The notes beneath the pieces were generated by a model that was not told the origin of the DNA, ran no database searches, and saw only the letters and a program-made list of their open reading frames with translations. The position numbers and the translations under genes are program-made. A stretch of DNA of 64,000 bases, taken from NCBI GenBank assembly GCA_937773605.1, contig CALJVP010000001.1, forward strand, positions 1 through 64,000, written 5' to 3'. Below, piece after piece: positions 49,568 through 59,207 of this stretch; positions within the stretch are counted from its first letter, which is position 1, and every line of letters begins with the position of its first letter. Source of the stretch: an uncultured SAR86 cluster bacterium. GTDB lineage: Bacteria; Pseudomonadota; Gammaproteobacteria; Magnimaribacterales; Magnimaribacteraceae.

Positions 49568-49945
49568 ATGGAATCACTTTTAGAGTTATTAGGATTAGAG
49601 CCAGGCTTGCTGAGGGGTTTTGTCTTCGGTGTAGTACACGTCGGTCTTTTGATAATTGGTTACTATTCTGGTTGGAGTATCAATAGGTTGCTCAAGACTG
49701 CTACGAGTGGACACGTGGCAGGAATTATAGGCGCTGTTGTTGCACACATTCTTGCTGACCTTATAGCTTCCCTCCTTGACCCCACTATGAGATCTGCCAC
49801 TCTTGGAATCGTCTTAGGAGGGATGGTGCCTCTGCTCTTCATTCCCCTACTAGAAAAATACGTCACAAAAAGTGACAGTCATATCATGGTCGGAGATCAT
49901 GAAGATATAGCTAAAGATCTAGATTCTCACGAAGTCCATAAATAG
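49568..49945 (+). CDS. Small membrane protein, function unknown
   Basis: Protein of 125 residues with about three hydrophobic segments (near 17-35, 47-66 and 76-95) and a hydrophilic, His/Asp-rich tail (HIMVGDHEDIAKDLDSHEVHK region). I do not recognise the family. Glycines in the segments (GHVAGIIGAVVAH) suggest tight helix packing. It starts 3 nt after lysC and ends 39 nt before the FTR1 gene. The His/Asp-rich tail next to an iron permease might bind metal, but this is speculation. Confidence 0.65.
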   Translation: MESLLELLGLEPGLLRGFVFGVVHVGLLIIGYYSGWSINRLLKTATSGHVAGIIGAVVAHILADLIASLLDPTMRSATLGIVLGGMVPLLFIPLLEKYVTKSDSHIMVGDHEDIAKDLDSHEVHK

Positions 49946-49959
49946 GAATTGCTTTTTAA

Positions 49960-49978
49960 ATAAGAATCATTATCATTT
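49960..49978. promoter_or_regulatory. Fur-box-like site before the iron permease gene
   Basis: ATAAGAATCATTATCATTT closely matches the Fur consensus half-sites (GAATCATTATC core). It ends only 6 nt before the GTG start of the permease gene, so bound Fur would block transcription or ribosome access. No separate promoter is clear, so the gene may also be read from upstream. Confidence 0.7.
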
Positions 49979-49984
49979 ACATCC

Positions 49985-50920
49985 GTGAATGAATTTATCA
50001 TAACTTTCAGAGAAACCTTAGAAGCTGCCTTAATCGTAGGCATTATCTACACTGTCATATCAAAACAAGGACTAAAGAGAGAGGTAAACCAACTTTGGTA
50101 TGCCGTCTTTGCTTCAGTGGTCGCTAGCATATGTATAGCTTTATTTCTAAATGGTATTAAAGAATCCATAGGAAATGAATCCATAGAAAAGTTAGTTGAA
50201 GCTATTCTTATGTATGTAACCGCAGGATTGTTATGGTATGTAATCTTCTGGCTTGCTAAACAAGTGAGCAACAAAAAGGTTTTAGAAGGTCAAGCTGAAA
50301 CTGCCATGGAAACAGCTGGTTGGGGTGTTTTCTTTTTAGTATTTTTTGCGATCTTGAGAGAAGGTTTTGAAACAGTAATTTTCTTAATGGGCAGCTTTTC
50401 AGCAACAGGCACTTTTTCTTACGTTGGTTTCTTTACGGGCATGATACTTGCTGCTGCTCTTGGATACTTAGTGGTTGTTCAAGGCAGAAGAGTTGACTTA
50501 ACTAAATTTTTCCAAGTCACCACTTTATTACTGGCTATATTTGCCTCAGGAATGATTGCATACGGAACGCATGAAGCTGAAGAGTTTTTGGTTAAAGGTG
50601 ATCATTTGGATTGGGTAGGTCTTGAAGATAAGACTCTTGAAGATGGCACTGTCATTTTAGCTAAAAATCAAATAGGCAGAGTTTGGAATGTTCATAAGCC
50701 TTCTAAAGTTCTTGAAGAAGGGCAAAGTGAAATGTTTTACTCTTACAATCTTCACGGCAAAGAAAACTATTCCCACTTGTTACATGACAAGGGTAGGGTT
50801 GGTGTTTTCTTGAAAGGGTTTATGGGCTACAACAGCAACCCGAATTGGCCGGAATTTATACTTTGGATCATATCTTTGATCTTTGGAATAAGTCTTTGGC
50901 GAAAATTCTACTTTTCCTAA
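49985..50920 (+). CDS. FTR1-family iron permease
   Basis: Polytopic inner-membrane iron importer of 311 residues. The two iron-binding REXXE motifs are R9-E13 in FRETLEAALIVG and a second near 125-129 in ILREGFETVIFL. About seven hydrophobic segments are visible, the last near the C-terminus (FILWIISLIFGISLW). A loop between the sixth and seventh segments holds a charged periplasmic part. The start is GTG at 49985, since the nearby ATG is out of frame. It is followed by a Fur-controlled TonB receptor. Confidence 0.92.
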   Translation: MNEFIITFRETLEAALIVGIIYTVISKQGLKREVNQLWYAVFASVVASICIALFLNGIKESIGNESIEKLVEAILMYVTAGLLWYVIFWLAKQVSNKKVLEGQAETAMETAGWGVFFLVFFAILREGFETVIFLMGSFSATGTFSYVGFFTGMILAAALGYLVVVQGRRVDLTKFFQVTTLLLAIFASGMIAYGTHEAEEFLVKGDHLDWVGLEDKTLEDGTVILAKNQIGRVWNVHKPSKVLEEGQSEMFYSYNLHGKENYSHLLHDKGRVGVFLKGFMGYNSNPNWPEFILWIISLIFGISLWRKFYFS

Positions 50921-50930
50921 AAAATAATAC

Positions 50931-50998
50931 TTGTAATTGAGAATCATTCTCATCTATAATGCGAATCGTTCTCATTCGTATAATGAGAATGATTATTA
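50931..50998 (+). promoter_or_regulatory. Promoter with three Fur-box-like repeats
   Basis: A -35-like TTGTAA (50931-50936) and a perfect -10 TATAAT (50955-50960) are 18 bp apart. Fur-like sites cover the spacer (about 50935-50953, GAGAATCATTCTCAT), the -10 and start region (about 50958-50976, GCGAATCGTTCTCATT) and the region just after (about 50980-50998, AATGAGAATGATTATTA). The stacked sites predict strong iron repression of the receptor gene. Confidence 0.85.
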
Positions 50999-51032
50999 CT
51001 TTGTTTTAAATTTTTAACTTAGGGACAAGAAA

Positions 51033-53219
51033 ATGAATAGATTTGCTTTAGTTATTACAATTTCCATTATGACTTTTTTCTCTTTTGCAGAGGATGTAAG
51101 TATAGAAGTTGTAGAAATCATCGGCTCTCAAGAAGATGCCAAAGAGATAGCTGGTTCTGCTTCTGTTATTACAGAAGAAGAATTGGAAGTGTATGAATAC
51201 ACAGACATACACAAGATTTTATCAAACGTGCCAGGTGTTAACTTTAGACCGGAAGAGGGTTATGGCCTAAGACCTAACATTAGTATCAGAGGAACATATG
51301 CTGATCGTTCAGGCAAGGTTACTTTAATGGAAGATGGCGTATTAATTGCACCAGCTCCATATGCTTCTTCCTCAGCTTATTACTTTCCTACCGCCGGTAG
51401 AATAGCAGGTGTAGAAGTATTGAAAGGACCTGCGGCTATTACACAAGGACCTTACACGGTTGGGGGTGCAATCAACTTATTAAGTACTCCAATAGCAGAC
51501 GAATCTGGTGGACTTATCAACCAAGAACTAGGACAAGATGGTACTTCTAGGACTCATTTACATTACAGTGCAGTTGATACTCAAGCTGCTTTTCTAGTAG
51601 AGTCTCATACATGGGATACAGATGGTTTTGATTCAATAAAAGGTTCGGATGCAGACACAGGGTTTGATAAGGACGATATTGTAGTAAAACTAAGATTAAA
51701 CTCAGACCCTAGTTTGGATGGTGTTTATCATGAATTAAACATTAAATACCAAGACTCAGATGAAAGCTCTGATCAAACTTACGTTGGATTAGCAGATGCT
51801 GATTTTAGAAAAGATGCACATTCTAGATACGGCTTAAGTGCTTATGACAATATGGACAACAGTCATGAAACTACTTCTTTTAATTATGTAGCAGATTTTG
51901 GGAACTTAGAACTTAGCGCAACTATGTATGACAATGACTTTGCTAGAAATTGGTTTAAAGTTGATAAGATCGACAACAACAAAGTCTACGGTCATGGAAA
52001 TGGTATCAATAATATAATTGCTGCTGCTAACGCAGGTGAAGCTACTGCTTCTGCAATTTTAAACGGTACTAATGCTGAAGCAGTTGAGATTAAGCTTAAG
52101 AATAATAACAGAGCTTACACTTCCGAAGGAACAGACCTAAAATTACAATACACAACTGATAATCAGAGTCTAACTATAGGTTATAGAGACACCGAAGATT
52201 CAGAAGATAGGTTCCAAGTCTATGCATATGCAGACTGGTTGAATGGTCAATTGGGTGCTATGACTGTGGGCTCAGATCCGGGTTACAGTTCAAACAATCG
52301 CGTAACTAAAGCCCAAGCTACTGCTTTTTACATTAACGAAGAAATCAACTTCGGAGCCCTTACGGTCAATCTAGGTTATCGCTCAGAAGATTGGGAAATT
52401 TCACAGGATAGATACGTTGATGCAGCTAGATCAGCTATTGCAACTGACAAAGGTTATCCAAAGCAACTTTCTGATTCTGATAACTCATTGATGGGTTTCG
52501 GTGCAACTTATGAAGTAAATGATACCACTCAGTTATTCTTTGGTTTTCATGAAGGTTTCACACCTACTGGTGGAGGAGCTGACCCTGAACAAGCAGATAA
52601 CTTAGAAATGGGTGTCAGGTATTCAGACGATAACAGTTACTTTGAAGCAGTATATTTTGATACTGATTATCAAAATATGTTTGGAGAATGCACAGCATCA
52701 GGTGGAGCTACTGGATCTTGTGAGATTGGAGACTCTTTCAATGCCGGTGAGGCTTCCATCTCTGGATTTGAACTAGTTGCTCAAACAGAAATGGCATCTG
52801 ATTCTGGAACAAAATACCCTCTCAGTATGGTTTACACTTCCACAGATGCGTCCTTTGATAATACTTTTGATAGTGATTTCTGGGGTTCAGTAACATCTGG
52901 AATGGATATTCCCGACCTTCCTGATAGTCAATTAGCCTTGCAAGCTGGTTTTGAAACTCAATCTGGATTGAGAGGAAGTGCAACTTATTATGCATATGGA
53001 AGCACTTGTTCCGTTGCCAGTTGTGCAGCAGGAACTTCTATAGATTCTTACAACGTTATCGATGCCTCATTAACTAAGATGTTTAATGATCAATTAGATG
53101 TTTACATGGTTGTTGAAAATATAACTGATGAAACTGATGTTGTTGCAAGAGCGCCAAAGAATGGAGCTAGAGCGCAAAAGCCTCGTTCTTTTACAGTCGG
53201 AGTTCGTTACAGACTTTAA
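51033..53219 (+). CDS. TonB-dependent outer-membrane receptor (FecA-like, iron)
   Basis: Outer-membrane barrel that takes up an iron compound with TonB energy. It has 728 residues. A signal peptide (about 1-19, ending FSFA) precedes the plug domain with SIEVVEIIGSQED, ITEEELEVYEYTDIHKIL, NISIRGTYADRSGKVTLMEDG (two parts) and VEVLKGPAAITQGPYTVGG. The barrel ends in FTVGVRYRL. The plug resembles FecA-type receptors, but no N-terminal signalling domain is present. The Fur sites upstream, the FTR1 neighbour and hemH downstream support an iron role; the ligand is unknown. Confidence 0.93.
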   Translation: MNRFALVITISIMTFFSFAEDVSIEVVEIIGSQEDAKEIAGSASVITEEELEVYEYTDIHKILSNVPGVNFRPEEGYGLRPNISIRGTYADRSGKVTLMEDGVLIAPAPYASSSAYYFPTAGRIAGVEVLKGPAAITQGPYTVGGAINLLSTPIADESGGLINQELGQDGTSRTHLHYSAVDTQAAFLVESHTWDTDGFDSIKGSDADTGFDKDDIVVKLRLNSDPSLDGVYHELNIKYQDSDESSDQTYVGLADADFRKDAHSRYGLSAYDNMDNSHETTSFNYVADFGNLELSATMYDNDFARNWFKVDKIDNNKVYGHGNGINNIIAAANAGEATASAILNGTNAEAVEIKLKNNNRAYTSEGTDLKLQYTTDNQSLTIGYRDTEDSEDRFQVYAYADWLNGQLGAMTVGSDPGYSSNNRVTKAQATAFYINEEINFGALTVNLGYRSEDWEISQDRYVDAARSAIATDKGYPKQLSDSDNSLMGFGATYEVNDTTQLFFGFHEGFTPTGGGADPEQADNLEMGVRYSDDNSYFEAVYFDTDYQNMFGECTASGGATGSCEIGDSFNAGEASISGFELVAQTEMASDSGTKYPLSMVYTSTDASFDNTFDSDFWGSVTSGMDIPDLPDSQLALQAGFETQSGLRGSATYYAYGSTCSVASCAAGTSIDSYNVIDASLTKMFNDQLDVYMVVENITDETDVVARAPKNGARAQKPRSFTVGVRYRL

Positions 53220-53231
53220 ATATAGTAACGA

Positions 53232-53264
53232 TTTAACTTAATTCCCTCCCCAGGAATAGTTAAA
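53232..53264 (+). ncRNA. C-rich-loop hairpin element B (related to element A)
   Basis: TTTAACT (53232-53238) pairs with AGTTAAA (53258-53264), and ATTCC (53241-53245) with GGAAT (53253-53257), leaving a CTCCCCA loop. The core and its right flank match element A at 30366-30396 closely, with compensating changes in the lower stem. It sits 13 nt after the receptor stop and 8 nt before a strong terminator. It may be the 3' end of the receptor mRNA or a small RNA processed from it. Confidence 0.45.
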
Positions 53265-53272
53265 AACACAGG

Positions 53273-53305
53273 AAAGCCGTTGGTACCCTACCAGCGGCTT
53301 TTTTT
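53273..53305. terminator. Terminator between the TonB receptor and hemH
   Basis: AAAGCCGTTGGTA and TACCAGCGGCTTT pair over 13 positions (one G-T wobble) around a CCC loop, followed by a T7 run. It lies between two convergent genes. The As at its left base may also let it act on the hemH strand. Confidence 0.92.
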
Positions 53306-54299
53306 ATGCTATAAGTTCATTAAGATAAGTTATCCAAGAATCATCTGAATTTAGGCATGGTATATAGGTAAAAGTTTCGCCGCCTGCTTTCATGAAAGTT
53401 TCCTTTCCTCTGATTTCCATTTCTTCCAAAGTTTCTAAGTTATCTGCCACGAAAGAAGGGCAAACAACTGCAATCTTCTTTTTCCCTTTGCCTGGCAATT
53501 CTTCTAGAGAAATATCAGAGAAGGGTTTGAGCCAACCCGGGCCAATTCGAGATTGAAAAGAGACTCCCCATCGGTGTTTATCTAATTTTAATTTCTCTGC
53601 ACATAACCTCGATGTCTCAAGAACCTGAGCTTTGTAGCAAAAAGGCTTAGCAGATGAATCTAAACTGCAACAGTTAGATTCTTTAAGGCAATGAGATTTA
53701 GTGGGGTCAGTTTTTTTAATGTGTCTCTCAGGAATGCCATGATAACTAAACAGCAAGTAATCAAATTCATCTGTGAAATACTGATCAATCTTTTTAGAAA
53801 GAGAATTAATGTATCCGTCCCCATCATGAAATGAACTTATGAAACTTACTTCAATCTGCGGATATTCCTTAGAAGCTATTTCTTTGACTTCATTTATGGT
53901 TGTTAAAGACGTAGCCATTGCATAATGAGGGTATAAAGGCAGAACCTTGATGCTGTCGCACCCTTTGCTCATTAATTCTTTTAAGGCTTCAGAAATAGAG
54001 GGCTCCTGATATCGCATGGCATATGCAACCGGTTTCTGAGACTTTTCAGCAAGAGCATTTGCTATAGATTGAGTGTTTTGAATAAGAGGCGAACCTTCTT
54101 TTGTCCAAATAGTGCGATAAGCTTCGAGAGTGTTCTTTGATCTCGTGGGAACAATTATAAAATTTACCAAGAATTTTTGTATTGGTTTTGGAAGATCAAT
54201 AACTAAATCGTCCGACAGGAACTCTTTGAGATAAGATTTTACTGAATTCAACTCCAATTTTTTAGGTGAACCTAGATTAATTAAGAGTATTCCTTGCAT
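53304..54299 (-). CDS. hemH: Ferrochelatase
   Basis: Inserts ferrous iron into protoporphyrin IX to make haem. It has 331 residues. The N-terminal GILLINLGSPK, the catalytic histidine in LLFSYHGIPERHIKK and the C-terminal VVCPSFVADNLETLEE are present. Cysteines in HCLKESNCC could bind an iron-sulfur centre, as in some bacterial forms. It converges on the iron receptor gene, tying iron import and use together in one place. Its regulation is not evident from the sequence. Confidence 0.96.
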   Translation of the reverse strand: MQGILLINLGSPKKLELNSVKSYLKEFLSDDLVIDLPKPIQKFLVNFIIVPTRSKNTLEAYRTIWTKEGSPLIQNTQSIANALAEKSQKPVAYAMRYQEPSISEALKELMSKGCDSIKVLPLYPHYAMATSLTTINEVKEIASKEYPQIEVSFISSFHDGDGYINSLSKKIDQYFTDEFDYLLFSYHGIPERHIKKTDPTKSHCLKESNCCSLDSSAKPFCYKAQVLETSRLCAEKLKLDKHRWGVSFQSRIGPGWLKPFSDISLEELPGKGKKKIAVVCPSFVADNLETLEEMEIRGKETFMKAGGETFTYIPCLNSDDSWITYLNELIA

Positions 54300-54429
54300 A
54301 TTATTTAGGGTAGAAAATTAAAATCAGCAGTATATATTAAACAAGGAAATGATTAACCAATTAGCTAAAAGTTTTGTTGATCTATGGGGGTCATTTGTTA
54401 GGATGTGAAACCATTAAAACAGGATTTTT

Positions 54430-56104
54430 ATGCACAAAAATTTTATTAAAATCTCTTTCTTTTTTATCTTAATATTAACCGTAAATGGTTGTTCGGGTGT
54501 CAGTTCAAAACAAGAATTAATAGATAGAGCCGGAGCACCTTTGCTCTCTGGTTTAGGTAATCACACTCATGAAATAACTTCTAGTGAAGACGGCGTGCAA
54601 GAATATTTTGATCAAGGTTTAATTCTGGCTTTTGCATTTAATCATGCCGAGTCTGTGAGAAGTTTTAAAGCTGCTCAAACTTTAGATCCCGGCTGTGCTA
54701 TGTGCTTTTGGGGAGAAGCATTGGCTCTCGGTCCCAACATAAACGTTACCAGTAATGGTAAAGCAGTTATGTCTGATTCTCAAAGGGTTAGCGCTTTTGC
54801 TGCGCTTAGTAAGGCCAGAGAGCTGATGATGAATTCAAGTGCTGAAGAACAGGCCTACATTATGGCTCTTTCTTCGAGATACGACGGGAATGTAAACTCT
54901 GACAGGAATGCATTGGACATGGCTTACGCTGTTGCTATGGAAAAAGTTGTCGCGGCTTATCCCGACGATATGGATGCTGCTTCATTGTATTCCGAGGCCT
55001 TAATGAATACCATGCCGTGGAATTATTGGCTAGACGACGGCAAGCCCAGATTGGATACTGTAAAAGTAATTTCTAAATTGGAAGAAGTGCTCGAAAAGGA
55101 GCCCGATCATCCTCTTGCCATTCACTTGTATATTCATGCTGTAGAAGCTTCTAGTTCTCCTGAAAGAGCTGAATCAGCTGCCGATAGGTTGGGTTCTCTT
55201 GTGCCTGGTGCTGGCCACTTGGTACATATGCCTGCGCATATATTTTGGCGTGTTGGTCGCTATCATGACGCTTCTGAGGCTAATATTAATGCAGCTAAGG
55301 TAGACGAAGAGTACATTGCCCAATGCAACGCTCAAGGATTCTACCCAGCAGCTTATTACCCTCACAATATTCATTTTTTATGGGCTGCTTCTACAATGGA
55401 AGGCAGAAGTGAACTCTCTATAGAGTCTGCTTTAAAAGTGTCTAAATACGTAAGCCTAGAACAAATTAAAATGTTTCCAACAATTGAATATTTTCATACC
55501 ATTCCTCTTTTATCTTACGTGCGATTTGGAAAGTGGGACGAAATTTTAAACTTTCCCAAACCGGCCTCCAGAATTTAAATATTCACAAGGAATTTATCAC
55601 TACGCAAGAGGCATTGCATACGCTGCTAATGGAGAATTAGAAGAAGCGCGACAAGAACAGGTACAGATTATTCCTTTAAAAGATAGCAAGGAAGTGCAAG
55701 TTATTATTAAAGGAGGACAGCCCTCAGGTTTACTTCTTGATATAGCCAACGAACTCCTTTTAGGTCAAATAGAATTTTCTAAGAATAACTTTTCTTTGGC
55801 TTCAAAGTATTTTGTATCAGCAGTCGACCTACAAGACACTTTGCCATACACAGAGCCGCCTTTTTGGTATTACCCTTCGAGGCAATCCTTAGGAAATTCA
55901 CTCATGAAAGAGGGGAAAGCATCAGCAGCTGAAAATGTTTATAAAAGAGATCTAAAAGACTACCCTAGAAATGGCTGGTCATTATACGGTTTAACTTTAG
56001 CGCTTAAAGAGCAAGGCAAAGTAAAGGAAGCGGAAGAGGTCCACAAGAAATTTAAACACATCTGGCAGCTTTCTGACATCGAGCTAAAGGCATCAACAAT
56101 CTAA
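54430..56104 (+). CDS. TPR-repeat lipoprotein (one frameshift)
   Basis: Predicted lipoprotein of about 558 residues once one indel is corrected. The signal peptide ends in lipobox VNGC (Cys near residue 21). Repeats of TPR type follow: YFDQGLILAFAFNHAESVRS, KAAQTLDPGCAMCFWGEALAL and, near the end, ENVYKRDLKDYPRNGWSLYG. The frame changes at about 55562, where AAACCGGCCTCCAGAA carries one extra G; the second frame then continues as PPEFKYSQGIYHYARGIAYA. The family is common in marine bacteria, function unknown. It shares no obvious promoter motif with the iron genes. Confidence 0.75.
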
Positions 56105-56108
56105 AATT

Positions 56109-56666
56109 ATGGAAACTTTAGTAGCTCTCCACTCAAGAAATTCAGTAACCAGTCTTTCTGAACCCGTGCCAACTCAAGAAGAGATGAAGAAGGTCTTTCA
56201 GGCTGCTTTGCGCGCCCCTGATCATGCCTGGTTGAGACCCTGGAAGTTTATTCAAGTAACGGGAGAGGGAAGAAAAAAACTTGGAGAAGCATTTCTTCGA
56301 ACAGCAACTGCAGTCACCGAAGATTTATCAGAAGCCCTTGTTGAAAAAGCAAAAAATGCTCCTTTAAGAGCCCCCATGGTATTGGTCTTAATAGCAGACA
56401 TTAAAGAACACCCTAAAGTGCCAGAGATAGAACAGATAATTTCAACGGGTGCAGCGGCACAAAACATGCTGCTAGCATTGCATGACCTAGGTTATGCGGC
56501 TGTCTGGAGAACAGGCAAGATGGCATTTAACTCCGAAATAACAAAGCACATGGAATTGCCTGAATCCAATAGGGTTATAGGTTATTTATATGTAGGGACA
56601 CCCAACGGAAGAGTCAAAGAAATACCTAAACTTGACATGAATGAATTTGTTTCATTTTGGGATTAA
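56109..56666 (+). CDS. Nitroreductase family protein (YdjA-like)
   Basis: FMN-dependent oxidoreductase of 185 residues, the short YdjA form. The N-terminal block LHSRNSVTSLSEPVPTQEEM, the FMN-binding ALRAPDHAWLRPWKFIQVTG and the later STGAAAQNMLLALHDLGYAA are clear. It lies 4 nt after the TPR gene and may be cotranscribed. The natural substrate is unknown. Confidence 0.9.
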   Translation: METLVALHSRNSVTSLSEPVPTQEEMKKVFQAALRAPDHAWLRPWKFIQVTGEGRKKLGEAFLRTATAVTEDLSEALVEKAKNAPLRAPMVLVLIADIKEHPKVPEIEQIISTGAAAQNMLLALHDLGYAAVWRTGKMAFNSEITKHMELPESNRVIGYLYVGTPNGRVKEIPKLDMNEFVSFWD

Positions 56667-56733
56667 AGGTTGCTTGACGTAGCTGTTAGTGAGGTATTAG
56701 TCTAGTTCCATATAAACAACTTGGGAAGGTATT

Positions 56734-59161
56734 ATGTATAGAAATTATAAAAGTTTAGTTATTGCTTCAGTTTTACTGATGCCTTATTCAATATTCTCAG
56801 CAGAAGGAAATGAAGAAGAGGCCTCTTCTTCAATTTTTGATGAGGTGGTGGTAACTGCTCGTAAAAGAGAAGAGGCTGCTCAATCAGTCCCCATACCTAT
56901 TACTGCTTTGGGAGCTGCTCAATTGGATGCTAGAAACATCACAGAAATTAAAGACATTGAGAAACTAACGCCTAACATGCAATTTGATGCTCAAGGAATC
57001 AATGCGACGGTAACCAATGTATTTTTAAGAGGCATAGGACAGACTAACTGGTCTGCTACCCAAGACCCCAAGATTGGTATTTATGTTGACGGAGTATATC
57101 TAAGTAGAGCTCAAGGAGGTCTTGTAGACCTAATGGACATAGAAAGAGTAGAAGTCTTACGTGGTCCTCAAGGAACACTTTTTGGAAGGAACACCACAGC
57201 TGGATTAGTTCATATCATAACCAAAGCGCCTTCTGATGAAATTGAAGGTATGCTAAATTTAGGTATAGGAACAGCAAATCACCAAGTTATTAGAGGAACG
57301 CTTAACGTTCCTTTAACTGATAGGCTCTCTGCTAGATTTGCAATTATGACTAAAGAGACCGATGGTTTCATTACAAACATGGCTACTGGCAATAAACAAG
57401 GAAATGAAGATTCCAGATCTTAAGAGCTTCTCTTAAACTTTACACAGGCGATAATTATGATGCTAGATTTACTTATGATCATTTTGAAGCTAATGAATTG
57501 GCAATGCTGGGAAGTTGTCGTTTTAATTTAAATAAAAACGGAGCATTGGTTGGAGGATTTCCTGCTTTGGCAAATTTCTTTGGGACTTATGACTCAATGG
57601 TAGCTAATTGTGAAGCTACTTCTCAAGATTATGCGCTAGACAATAACCCCAACCAACAAGCAACCACAGACACGGATTCTTTCACTTTAACGCAGAATTT
57701 TGCTCTATCTTTTGCTGATGTAACTATTATTTCTAATCACAGAGAAATTGATAATTACAATGGTACTTGGGGTTGGAACATGGGTAACGGTCCTCATCTT
57801 AGTAGGGCAGGTAACTCTAATTTATTAGACGTTATTAATAACCCCAGTAATCATGAGATTGATTCTCATGAAATTAGATTTTCTGGAGACACGGGCAATT
57901 TGTCTTGGACTTTAGGAGCTTATATCTTTGAAGAAGACAGTGTAGACAGTATAGATGTGCCTATTTTTCGAGGCGTTTCTACTCCAACACCAGCAGAATG
58001 GCCTCTCTTTTACCTTGTACTTCCAGGGTTGAATGTGGCACAGACTGTTTTGGGAACACAAGCTTTTGGCAGTAGGACACAAAGCAGTATCGTGACAAAT
58101 TCAAACGACGCAATATACGCAGAAGGTACGTACGCTATTGATGATCAAACTGATCTAACGGTTGGTGTTAGACGATCGAACGATGATCGAGAATTTACAA
58201 GAGTACAAACTCTTTATGGCGGAGGTTTTGATCCTGGAAATAACTGCCCGGGAATGGTATTTGATGCTAACGGTGCTACTAGCGATCGTTGTTACTCAAG
58301 AAGTTGATTTTAGTGAGACTACCTCAAGAGTTATTCTTTCTCATGCTTATGATGCAGATATGATGGTATTTGCCAGTTACAGTAAAGGTTATTCCTCTGG
58401 AGGTTTCAACCAAGATATTCGAATGAGACCTTTTGAACCAGAAATATCCGATAACTTTGAGGTTGGCATGAAAAGCACCTTAAGAGATGGAACTTTGCGC
58501 TTGAACCTAACGGGTTTCCATAACAGCTATGAAAATCAACAGGTAACGGTGGGCAGGATAGTCAATGGGCAGCCAACTGCTGATCTAATCAATGCTCAAG
58601 AAGCTACCTTAGTAGGTATTAGAGCTTGAAATGCTAGCTCAACTTACTGACAGTTTGGCCATGACACTTACGTGGGGTCATCTTGACGGGCAATACGATG
58701 TCTTTACAGTTAATGACAATGTTATTGATCCAGTAACTTTAGCTGAATCAATTTTAGTTAGAGACCTTAGTGGTACGGGTTTTGGTGCAGGAGATGATGG
58801 AGTAAGTGATACTTTTGACGTTAGCTTAATTCATACTGCTTCTTTGTCTTCAGGGGCTGATATAGTAAGTCAGATAGGACTTTCAAGATACGACAGTTCT
58901 TACAATACTCTGTTAAACGTTCCAAGTTCGCTAGCTCCAGCTTATAATTTAGTAGATGGAAGAATTACTTGGAACTTTGCTGATGGTGCAACATCCTTAA
59001 CTTTATGGGGTACTAATCTACTTGATAAAGATTACATAGTCGGCATGCTTCACCAAGGTGGAGATTTAGAAGTCGGTGGAGTAGATTTCTCACTGGGTAT
59101 GATTGCTGATTACTGGGGTCAACCCAGAAGACTAGGACTTGAATGGCGTAAAAACTTTTAA
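56734..59161 (+). pseudogene. TonB-dependent receptor, interrupted by three single-base indels
   Basis: Outer-membrane receptor of about 809 residues if repaired. A signal peptide (about 1-23), a TonB box-like FDEVVVTARKREEAAQSVPI and plug motifs NVFLRGIGQTNW, GIYVDGVYLSRAQGG and RVEVLRGPQGTLFGRNTTAG start it; the barrel end is WGQPRRLGLEWRKNF. Frame changes occur near 57420 (one T missing before TTAAGAGCT), near 58306 (one extra T) and near 58611 (one extra A). Its plug (LFGRNTTAG type) differs from the iron receptor at 51 kb and is common in marine proteobacteria with organic ligands. Each indel is a short homopolymer change, so sequence error is possible. Confidence 0.8.
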
Positions 59162-59176
59162 TTCCTAAAAATAAAT

Positions 59177-59207
59177 AAGCCGAAGCTTAGGGCTTCGGCT
59201 TTTTTTT
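59177..59207. terminator. Rho-independent terminator after the second TonB receptor
   Basis: AAGCCGAAGC and GCTTCGGCTT form a perfect 10-bp stem with a 5-nt loop, running into a T run. It lies between convergent genes; its T run reaches the stop codon of the metallo-beta-lactamase-fold gene. Confidence 0.92.

Noticed and set aside
57400-58640. Programmed frameshifting in the second TonB receptor
   Set aside because: The three shifts go in different directions and lack slippery heptamers with following structure; indels explain them better.
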